Shown piece after piece: positions 57,709-64,000 of a DNA stretch of 64,000 nt. The stretch is from Methylosarcina fibrata AML-C10 (GTDB lineage: Bacteria > Pseudomonadota > Gammaproteobacteria > Methylococcales > Methylomonadaceae). The stretch lies in the NCBI RefSeq assembly GCF_000372865.1, contig NZ_KB889965.1, positions 3,803,786-3,867,785 of the forward strand, in the 5' to 3' direction. The position numbers and the translations under genes are program-made. The notes beneath the pieces are model-generated. The model did no database searches. It was not told where the DNA came from and saw only the letters and a program-made list of their open reading frames with translations. Numbering within the stretch: position 1 is the first letter of the stretch; each line of letters starts with the position of its first letter.

Positions 57709-58355
57709 TGGAACGCTGCCGAAAATTGCTCGTATCCGGACTGGAGTCATTACAGTTTAATCTCTCCGAAAATCAAATAGATCAGTTGCTGGCTTTTATT
57801 CTTCTGATCGAAAAATGGAACAAGGCTTATAATCTGACGGCGATACGCAACCGGGAAGAGATGGTGAACCTGCATCTTCTCGATAGCTTGGCCGTGCTTC
57901 CTTATATCGAAGGCGGCCGAGTCATCGATATAGGGACCGGTGCCGGACTGCCGGGAATTCCGTTAGCAATAGCCCGGCCTGAAACCGTATTTACTCTGCT
58001 CGACAGCAACGCCAAGAAAACGAGGTTTGTGCAGCAGGCCGCTATCGAGTTAAAACTTAAGAATGTGGACGTCCAGTTGGGGCGAGTGGAAAATTTTCAT
58101 CCGAAAACGACGTTTACGACTGCCATAACCCGAGCCTTCGCCACACTGCCTGAAATTGTCAAACTTTCTTCCCATTTACTCGAAAAAAACGGCATTTTAT
58201 TGGCAATGAAGGGGCAAAAAGCCGATGCGGAAGTGGCGCAACTGGCAGCGAAATCCGATCTTATCCCGCTTTTGATTCCAGGGATAAAAGTTGAAAGATA
58301 TGTGGTTAAACTAAAAATGCAAGATATGTCCGAGGAAATGGTGTGGGAAAAATAA
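57708..58355 (+). CDS. rsmG: 16S rRNA (guanine-527-N7)-methyltransferase
   Basis: RsmG (GidB) methylates G527 of 16S rRNA. The 215-residue protein has the SAM-binding VIDIGTGAGLPGIPLAIARP, the N-terminal WNKAYNLTAIRNREEMVNLHLLDSLAV and the LLDSNAKKTRFVQQ segment. Its ATG overlaps the mnmG stop and its end overlaps the start of parA by 13 bases, giving one tight operon. Confidence 0.97.
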   Translation: MERCRKLLVSGLESLQFNLSENQIDQLLAFILLIEKWNKAYNLTAIRNREEMVNLHLLDSLAVLPYIEGGRVIDIGTGAGLPGIPLAIARPETVFTLLDSNAKKTRFVQQAAIELKLKNVDVQLGRVENFHPKTTFTTAITRAFATLPEIVKLSSHLLEKNGILLAMKGQKADAEVAQLAAKSDLIPLLIPGIKVERYVVKLKMQDMSEEMVWEK

Positions 58356-59110
58356 TTGCCGTAACCAACCAAAAAGGTGGCGTGGGTAAAACAACGACCA
58401 GCGTGAATCTGACGGCCTCGCTGGCGGCAGCCAAGCGCCGAGTGTTGCTGATTGATCTGGACCCTCAGGGTAATGCCGCCATGGGCTGCGGTATCGATAA
58501 ACAAAAAGTAAGCCATTCAAGCTACGATCTGTTGCTCGAAACAGTGCCGGCCTCGGAAACTATTATCAATGTGCCGGAACTTGGTTTTGCAGTGGTCGCC
58601 GGGAATTCCGATTTAACCGCCGCCGAAGTCCATTTGATGCAGGCGGACCGCCGTGAGCGCCGGCTGGCCGATGTTTTGCTTCCGATCAAATCGCAGTTCG
58701 ATTACATCTTGATCGATTGTCCGCCGTCCTTGAACATGCTGACGTTGAATGCCATGGTGGCGGCCAACAGCGTGCTGATTCCGATGCAGTGCGAATATTA
58801 TGCCCTTGAAGGTCTTTCGGCATTAATGAGCACGCTTAAGAGCATTCAAAATTCGGTCAATCCCGAGCTTTACCTGGAAGGCATTCTGAGAACGATGTAC
58901 GACGACAGAAGCCGTTTAACGAAAGACGTATCGGAACAACTGGTCGAATATTTCGGCAACAAGGTGTTTAGAACCTGCATTCCGAGAAACATTCGTCTGG
59001 CCGAGGCGCCCAGTCATGGGCTGCCGGTGCTGAATTACGATAAAACTTCCCGAGGCGCTGTGGCTTATATCGCCTTGGCGGGGGAATTGATTAGAAAAGA
59101 GAAAAATTGA
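58343..59110 (+). CDS. parA: Chromosome partitioning ATPase ParA
   Basis: A 255-residue ParA/Soj protein with the deviant Walker A GGVGKTTTSVNLTASL and LIDLDPQGNAAMGCG, plus DYILIDCPPSLNMLTLNAMVAA. It works with ParB at parS sites to segregate the replication origin. It starts with GTG at 58343 inside rsmG. The short length without an N-terminal DNA-binding extension fits a chromosomal rather than plasmid ParA. Confidence 0.97.
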   Translation: MGKIIAVTNQKGGVGKTTTSVNLTASLAAAKRRVLLIDLDPQGNAAMGCGIDKQKVSHSSYDLLLETVPASETIINVPELGFAVVAGNSDLTAAEVHLMQADRRERRLADVLLPIKSQFDYILIDCPPSLNMLTLNAMVAANSVLIPMQCEYYALEGLSALMSTLKSIQNSVNPELYLEGILRTMYDDRSRLTKDVSEQLVEYFGNKVFRTCIPRNIRLAEAPSHGLPVLNYDKTSRGAVAYIALAGELIRKEKN

Positions 59111-59114
59111 CGGC

Positions 59115-59972
59115 ATGGTAGTAAAGAAACGGGGACTCAATCGCGGTCTGGACGCCTTGCTCGGCGAGGCGCCGTCCTCTGTAAAAGAGGAAACACAGCA
59201 TCAACTGCAAACTCTTCCGATCGAGTTCATGCAGCGCGGCAGATATCAGCCGCGGAAAGACATCGATCCGGAAAAGTTGCAGGAACTGGCGGATTCGATC
59301 AAGGCTCAGGGTGTGATTCAACCGGTGGTCGTCCGGAAAATCGATCCGGAAAAATATGAGATTGTCGCGGGAGAACGCCGATGGCGCGCTGCCCAGTTGG
59401 CCGGGCTGCAACAAATTCCCGTGGTCGTCAAGGAAATAGACGATCGCACGGCCATGGCAATCGCGTTGATCGAAAACATCCAGCGGGAAGACCTCAATCC
59501 CCTGGAAGAAGCCGAAGCGTTAAGGCGTTTGCTCGACGAGTTTCAGATGACCCATCAACAGATTGCCGATGCGGTCGGAAAATCCAGGGTGACGGTGACC
59601 AATCTGTTGAGATTGATGGAGCTGCACCCGGAAGTGAAAAAACTGGTCATCAACCGGCAGTTGGAAATGGGGCATGCGCGGGCGCTGTTAGCACTGGAAG
59701 GCTCTAAACAGGTTGCGGTTGCCAATAAAATAGTCAAAGAAGGACTGACCGTAAGAGCGGCTGAACGGCTGGTAAAAGAAAGTCTGGAGGCCCCCAAGAC
59801 TTCTTCGCCGAAAGTAATGGACAAGGATACTTTGCGGTTACAGGAACAATTGACTGCAAGATTAGGGGCCAAAGTCTCCATCGACCATAAGGCCAACGGT
59901 ACCGGCAAGCTCGTCATCACTTATGCCAGTCTCGAAGAGCTGGACGGCATCATCGGGCAATTCAAATCGTAA
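59115..59972 (+). CDS. parB: Chromosome partitioning protein ParB
   Basis: A 285-residue ParB/Spo0J: N-terminal KKRGLNRGLDALLGE (ParA-contacting), CTPase motif region with GERRWRAAQLAGL and LIENIQREDLNPLEEAEA, helix-turn-helix MTHQQIADAVGKSRVTVTNLLRLM, and a C-terminal dimerisation domain ending YASLEELDGIIGQFKS. It starts four bases after parA. This gene set normally lies near oriC. Confidence 0.97.
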   Translation: MVVKKRGLNRGLDALLGEAPSSVKEETQHQLQTLPIEFMQRGRYQPRKDIDPEKLQELADSIKAQGVIQPVVVRKIDPEKYEIVAGERRWRAAQLAGLQQIPVVVKEIDDRTAMAIALIENIQREDLNPLEEAEALRRLLDEFQMTHQQIADAVGKSRVTVTNLLRLMELHPEVKKLVINRQLEMGHARALLALEGSKQVAVANKIVKEGLTVRAAERLVKESLEAPKTSSPKVMDKDTLRLQEQLTARLGAKVSIDHKANGTGKLVITYASLEELDGIIGQFKS

Positions 59973-59995
59973 GCCCTTTGTCCGTTTCCTGTCGA

Positions 59996-60027
59996 AACGG
60001 GAAAAGCCTTCATGAACTTTTCCCGTT
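59996..60027 (+). terminator. Hairpin after parB
   Basis: A perfect 11-base stem (59996-60006 with 60017-60027) around a 10-base loop, 24 bases after parB. It likely ends the mnmG-rsmG-parA-parB transcript, although no long T-run follows. Confidence 0.6.
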
Positions 60028-60193
60028 CGCCCAAACCTCAGGATTATAAGCATTTTCTTGCCTGAGTTTTAGTTCTTAATCATTAAAGGCCGGAGTGTTT
60101 ATGTCGAATATTCTTAAAAATAGTGTGAGATCTCAATGACTACCCCGGTCAATAAAATTCACTAGCCGGGATATTTGTACTATATTTCATTCT

Positions 60194-60487
60194 ATGAAAT
60201 ATAGTTCCAGATTTCTCGATAGCCGAACTGACTCGTCCTGCCTGCCGCAACAGGAAGGAGAATGCACTCATGCCGCTTTCCCGATATCAGGAATGAACCG
60301 TTCTATCCGTTTGGAAACAATCTACGAGCTGTTCGACTCCGTACTTAATCCCGACAATAATGATTTTCCTCTCGATGAGGACAGGCCGCATGATTCCGAA
60401 TGTTCGCATCTGATAAAGACGAGAGAAAACGCTACCGCTCCGAGCTTGTTTGCTTTTAATCTACGGAACGGATATGCGGCAAATTAA
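60194..60487 (+). CDS. Possible small protein, weakly supported
   Basis: A 97-codon frame starting MKYSSRFLDSRTDSSCLPQQ, acidic in its second half (LDEDRPHDSECSHL). I recognise no family and see no ribosome site before the ATG. It could be a short gene of the following sensory module or a chance frame in a 580-base gap between parB and the PstS-like gene. Confidence 0.3.
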   Translation: MKYSSRFLDSRTDSSCLPQQEGECTHAAFPISGMNRSIRLETIYELFDSVLNPDNNDFPLDEDRPHDSECSHLIKTRENATAPSLFAFNLRNGYAAN

Positions 60488-60551
60488 CGATTATTGTTTA
60501 TCCTTGCTATCGATTTTGGTTCGAGCGCTTTCCGGAGGGGCTGATGTTTCA

Positions 60552-60953
60552 ATGGTTTCGTTTAAGAAATTATTGAGAGAACTGTTCATGTTTCTCGTTA
60601 TTTTGCATCCTTCCGAACTACTCCTTGCAGATGAACTTAAACCGAAGGTATTAGATTCCAGCGGTAAAGCCAGCAGTCTTTCCCAGGAAACCATCAGGGA
60701 AATTTTCTTCATGCGTCTGAGTTCCTGGCCGGACGGCTCCCCTATCCGTGTATTTGTCCTTCCCGATAATAACCCCATACACGTTCAGTTTGCGAAAGAA
60801 GTGTTGGGTGTATACCCGTTTCAACTTCGATCCGCATGGGACCGCCTGGTTTATTCAGGCACTGGCGTGGCTCCTACCACCGTCGAAACTCAGGAAGAGA
60901 TGAAAGCGCGTATTGAAAGGACTCCAGGCGGCATAGGTTATATCGGCAAATAA
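60552..60953 (+). CDS. PstS-like substrate-binding domain protein, exported
   Basis: A 133-residue protein with a signal-like N-terminus (MVSFKKLLRELFMFLVILHPSELLLA) and a short periplasmic binding-type domain: SQETIREIFFMRLSSWPDGSPIRVFVLPDNNPIHVQFAKEVL, ending ARIERTPGGIGYIGK. This is the C-terminal lobe pattern of phosphate ABC-type binding proteins, which are longer (about 300); here only one lobe is present. A GGAGGGG site lies upstream. A porin and a membrane diguanylate cyclase follow, with gaps of 11 and 8 bases. Confidence 0.78.
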   Translation: MVSFKKLLRELFMFLVILHPSELLLADELKPKVLDSSGKASSLSQETIREIFFMRLSSWPDGSPIRVFVLPDNNPIHVQFAKEVLGVYPFQLRSAWDRLVYSGTGVAPTTVETQEEMKARIERTPGGIGYIGK

Positions 60954-60964
60954 GGAGAATTTGA

Positions 60965-62197
60965 GTGAAAGTGATACTTCAGGTTTTTTGCCAATACAAA
61001 ATAACTCAAAAGATCCTGGTTGCAATCATATCTTTTGGGGTAGCTTTCGAAGCTTTGGCTCTTGAGTGGCACAATGGGGATTGGCAGGTACACGGTTTCT
61101 TAAGCCAGGGGTTCAATTACACTACGGATTATCAGGTTTTTGGCTCCAGTAGGGATGGAAGTTTCGATTTTACCGAACTGGGCATTAACGGATCAGTTAA
61201 ACTGACGCCCAATCTTTTAGTGTCGGCGCAAGGGCTTTATCGAAGTACCGGCGCATCAGATACGCAGGGAGCTCGTCTTGATTTCGCGCAGATCGATTAC
61301 AGCGTACCTGTGCTTGATTCGGCAGCGGTGCTGGGTGTTCGTGCCGGTCGTGTGAAAGTTCCTTTCGGTCTCTATAACGACACTCGAGACGTGGTATGGA
61401 CGCGGCCAACCGTACTTTTGCCTCAATCGATCTATTTAGATACACTCGCTATACGGCAAGCCCAGATTGCGGCCGATGGAGGCATATTATACGGACGATA
61501 TACCTACGGAGATCACAGGTTCGGATTGGAATTTTTGGCGGCAGAGCCTCAGGATGATACGGGCGGCACCGCCGCGTTTCTGACTGGACTTCCTGATGCA
61601 GTAGGGAAAAATATGAGCGGTCGAGCATATTTGTTAGGAAGAGCCTCTTATGAATGGAAAGGCGGACAAGGGCGCTTAATGGCTACTGTAGTCGATCTGG
61701 ATCGAGACTATAATTCCACATCGCCTACCATGCCTTCTGGCAACGTTAAAGTAACCTATCCATTATTTTCTGGACAGTACAATGCAGAGCACTGGTCACT
61801 GACGGCCGAATATGGCTGGATTGGTCTTCAGCGTACTGGTTTTACACCGTTTGTTCAGCAAAGCACTTCCGAAAATTTCTATGTGCAGGGTGAATATCGG
61901 TTTACACCGGATATTTCGGGAATACTGCGCTATGATGTTTTTCATGTCAATCGGGATGACCGGGATGGCGATCGAGCCTCGGCTCTGACAGGGCTGCCGC
62001 GTCATCGTTTTTACGCGCGTGACCTGACTGTCGGAGTGCGCTGGGAATTTGCGCGCAATTTTTTGCTGGCTGCGGATTATCACTATGTTAACGGTACGGC
62101 TTGGCTTAATACCACCGATAATCCCGATCTAAACAGTGGCGGCGGCGGTCCTGCCGATTGGAATTTATTTACTACAATGCTGTCCTTTCGATTCTGA
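60965..62197 (+). CDS. Outer-membrane porin-like beta-barrel protein
   Basis: A 410-residue protein with a signal peptide (cleaved near EALALEWHNG), alternating beta-strands throughout (FNYTTDYQVFG; SVKLTPNLLVSAQGLYRST; YGRYTYGDHRFGLEFLAAEP) and a terminal LFTTMLSFRF with C-terminal Phe, typical of outer-membrane barrels. It starts with GTG at 60965. It sits between a PstS-like protein and a GGDEF sensor, so it may pass or sense a ligand for that module rather than serve general diffusion. Confidence 0.83.
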   Translation: MKVILQVFCQYKITQKILVAIISFGVAFEALALEWHNGDWQVHGFLSQGFNYTTDYQVFGSSRDGSFDFTELGINGSVKLTPNLLVSAQGLYRSTGASDTQGARLDFAQIDYSVPVLDSAAVLGVRAGRVKVPFGLYNDTRDVVWTRPTVLLPQSIYLDTLAIRQAQIAADGGILYGRYTYGDHRFGLEFLAAEPQDDTGGTAAFLTGLPDAVGKNMSGRAYLLGRASYEWKGGQGRLMATVVDLDRDYNSTSPTMPSGNVKVTYPLFSGQYNAEHWSLTAEYGWIGLQRTGFTPFVQQSTSENFYVQGEYRFTPDISGILRYDVFHVNRDDRDGDRASALTGLPRHRFYARDLTVGVRWEFARNFLLAADYHYVNGTAWLNTTDNPDLNSGGGGPADWNLFTTMLSFRF

Positions 62198-62205
62198 GAG
62201 TTTGC

Positions 62206-64000
62206 ATGGTGGTTAACGACGGTTCTAAAAAAAACAGAATACTTCGTTTTAACAGTCTGCATCACAAGGGGCTGTTATCTCTGAGTTTATTGCTGCTCAC
62301 TTTAAGTGCCGCATTCGGAACCTTGAATTACTGGTATCTCAAGGTTCAATCTCAGTCTCAGCACGCGGCAACTCAAGCGGCCCTGCAGGCAGAGTTCAAA
62401 GGTCTGATCGATCATTCGGTCAACCGTTTGCAGCGTTTGGGCGTCGTGCTCGCCTCGCTCGGCAAATTGACCGGGCGTATCGATCCGAATGGCGGATCTG
62501 CCAATTCCGATCTTTTGAAACAACAATTCGCCAGTGTTCGTTATGAACTCGACGTTGACCATGTGATGGTTTTTGACCCGGAGGGTAATATTCAATGGGA
62601 ATGGTCGCCGGAGTCGAGTAAGCCGGTTACCACGCAACAATTGGCTGATAAATTGAAACGGGTTCGGGAAACCGAGCAGCCGACTGTCGCCCTTTCTTGC
62701 GATCCTCACTGCAGTCTCGATGTATTCATGCCTTTGCTGGCAGCAGGCCGGAATGTCGGCTTTATTTCTCTTAGCCAGCGAATAGCGGATCTGGTATTGG
62801 AATTTTCAACCGCCACAAGTGCCGATGTCGCCATTCTAGTGCCGGTGACCGATGCGTCCGGCAAGGTTTTGCCGCGCTGGTCCCTACAAACGGCGGCATT
62901 GACCCACGGTCAAGAGCTAAAACCGATTATTGAACATCTTTCCGAACGTTATGCAACGCCTCTGGATATCCCTAGCGATCTATGGTTGCCATGGAAAGAA
63001 AAGAATTACAGCTTGCACGGCGTGCCGCTCAACAAAATCATGGATGGCGCAAACGGATATATTTTATTTATTTCCGATGTAAGCGCAATCACCTCGGCTT
63101 TACAGCAATACAAGCAGGATGGTCTGCTGTTGATGGGCGGCGCATTGATCTTTGCCGAGCTTTTCTTGTTAATGCTCATACGGCATCCGTTGTTACGGCT
63201 CAAGCATTTGGCGGATACGCTGCCTTTGGTAGCGCAAGGAGGCTATCATGAAGCTTGCCGGCAGTTAAATCCTCGTAGCCGCCTGGACCGAAGCCGGGAT
63301 GAAATCGACATTCTGTATGAGACTTCCGTTAAATTAGCTCAGCAAATCGAAGAGAGTCAAATGGCCCTGGCATCTGAAAGGGATTTTATTCAGGGCCTAT
63401 TGGATAGTGCTCAGGTCATGATACTTACCCAGACCGCTTCCGGCAGAATCCATACTGTCAATAATTTCATGTCTCACCTTCTTGGGCGTTCTTTCAATAA
63501 TCTTCAAGGTACTCCTTTTATTGATCTCATCGAACAGGATTCGGGTAGAGAGCATTTCGAAAAAAACAGGGAAAATCTGTTTTCTTCCTCCCTTCATCGT
63601 TTGGAGCATGAAGCGACCGTCATCGGCGTGGATGGCGAAAAGCGTCATATTCTATGGGTTCATACCCATCTAGGTCATGGGCATAAGGATGACGTAACCG
63701 TGCTGTCGGTCGGTATGGATGCCACCGACCGCATACAAGCCGAAACCCGCAGTCGCTGGCTGGCTCACCACGACCCATTGACCGGTCTGGCTAACCGCCT
63801 GCGCTTTCAGGAAGAGCTGGAGCGCAGTTTTGCCGAATCGAACCGCAGCGGCATACCGACAGCGCTGCTTCTGCTCGATCTGGATTATTTCAAGGAAGTT
63901 AATGACAGCAGCGGTCATGCCGCGGGCGATGCCTTATTGGTCTATCTGGCCGACGAGTTGCAATCAAGATCACGTAAATCCGATCTTGTTGCTCGGTTAG
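62206..64000 (+). CDS. Membrane-anchored PAS-GGDEF diguanylate cyclase, partial
   Basis: The frame starts at ATG 62206 and is still open at the window edge (598 codons). An N-terminal membrane helix (LLSLSLLLLTLSAAFGTLNYWYL), a periplasmic sensory region (residues 50-300), a second helix (LLLMGGALIFAELFLLMLI) and a PAS region (FIQGLLDSAQVMILTQTASG) lead into a GGDEF domain (HHDPLTGLANRLRFQEEL; LLLDLDYFKEVNDSSGHAAGDALL). The GGDEF motif itself lies beyond the end. It should make cyclic di-GMP in response to a periplasmic signal, perhaps through the PstS-like protein. It starts eight bases after the porin. Confidence 0.88.
   Translation, partial: MVVNDGSKKNRILRFNSLHHKGLLSLSLLLLTLSAAFGTLNYWYLKVQSQSQHAATQAALQAEFKGLIDHSVNRLQRLGVVLASLGKLTGRIDPNGGSANSDLLKQQFASVRYELDVDHVMVFDPEGNIQWEWSPESSKPVTTQQLADKLKRVRETEQPTVALSCDPHCSLDVFMPLLAAGRNVGFISLSQRIADLVLEFSTATSADVAILVPVTDASGKVLPRWSLQTAALTHGQELKPIIEHLSERYATPLDIPSDLWLPWKEKNYSLHGVPLNKIMDGANGYILFISDVSAITSALQQYKQDGLLLMGGALIFAELFLLMLIRHPLLRLKHLADTLPLVAQGGYHEACRQLNPRSRLDRSRDEIDILYETSVKLAQQIEESQMALASERDFIQGLLDSAQVMILTQTASGRIHTVNNFMSHLLGRSFNNLQGTPFIDLIEQDSGREHFEKNRENLFSSSLHRLEHEATVIGVDGEKRHILWVHTHLGHGHKDDVTVLSVGMDATDRIQAETRSRWLAHHDPLTGLANRLRFQEELERSFAESNRSGIPTALLLLDLDYFKEVNDSSGHAAGDALLVYLADELQSRSRKSDLVARL

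Overview
The window looks like a chromosomal segment of a gammaproteobacterium with moderate G+C. Gene order at several housekeeping loci (end of ftsZ then lpxC; lysM-dprA-smg-topA divergent from def-fmt-rsmB; mnmG-rsmG-parA-parB) is typical of that class. The small conserved proteins, the N-type ATPase and the nitric-oxide gene set resemble aerobic methanotrophs of the Methylococcales. That placement is an inference, since no methane or methanol oxidation operon lies in the window.

Layout. 0-2 kb: last codons of ftsZ, lpxC, and a convergent DciA/DUF721 gene. 2-4.1 kb: an orphan TonB-dependent receptor. 4.5-9.3 kb: a leftward lysine/diaminopimelate cluster (M48 lipoprotein protease, dapC, dapD, an unknown 80-residue protein, an ArsC/YffB-like protein, dapE). 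9.6-14.7 kb: an MFS transporter and a 1,237-residue flavo-iron-sulfur oxidoreductase that joins GltD/NfnL-like and PyrK/NfnS-like halves. 15.3-20.2 kb: rimK, small proteins, glutaredoxin, a tight four-gene operon (two DUF1538 membrane proteins, a PII-like protein, a CBS-pair protein) and a cold-shock gene. 20.4-25.5 kb: topA, smg, dprA and a LysM protein, leftward. 25.8-27.1 kb: a two-gene cassette with a PIN-domain protein, wedged between lysM and def. 27.6-34.3 kb: def-fmt-rsmB-DUF4390-ntrY-ntrX, rightward and overlapping.

34.5-40.6 kb: a complete N-type rotary ATPase operon (atpD-C-Q-B-E-F-A-G). It has no separate delta gene and no atpR, its alpha P-loop is altered, and its c subunit keeps only part of the sodium ligand set. 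40.7-51.5 kb: the most distinctive region. Two paralogous Cys-rich helix-turn-helix regulators of the SufR/COG2345 type bracket or adjoin a two-domain multicopper oxidase, a secreted cupredoxin/beta-propeller protein, a small cytochrome c, a cupin, a flavin reductase, a quinol-type nitric oxide reductase, a truncated haemoglobin and a ferredoxin-reductase. Together these look like a nitric-oxide or nitrosative-stress module with an uncharacterised copper-protein branch.

51.9-55.5 kb: an ABC-F ATPase, a small membrane protein, UspA, and a fusion of an OB-like domain with TM2. 55.8-60 kb: mnmG-rsmG-parA-parB, the usual origin-proximal genes. 60.5-64 kb: a PstS-like periplasmic protein, an outer-membrane porin and the first part of a membrane diguanylate cyclase, which runs off the window. 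I saw no tRNA, rRNA, CRISPR array or transposase.
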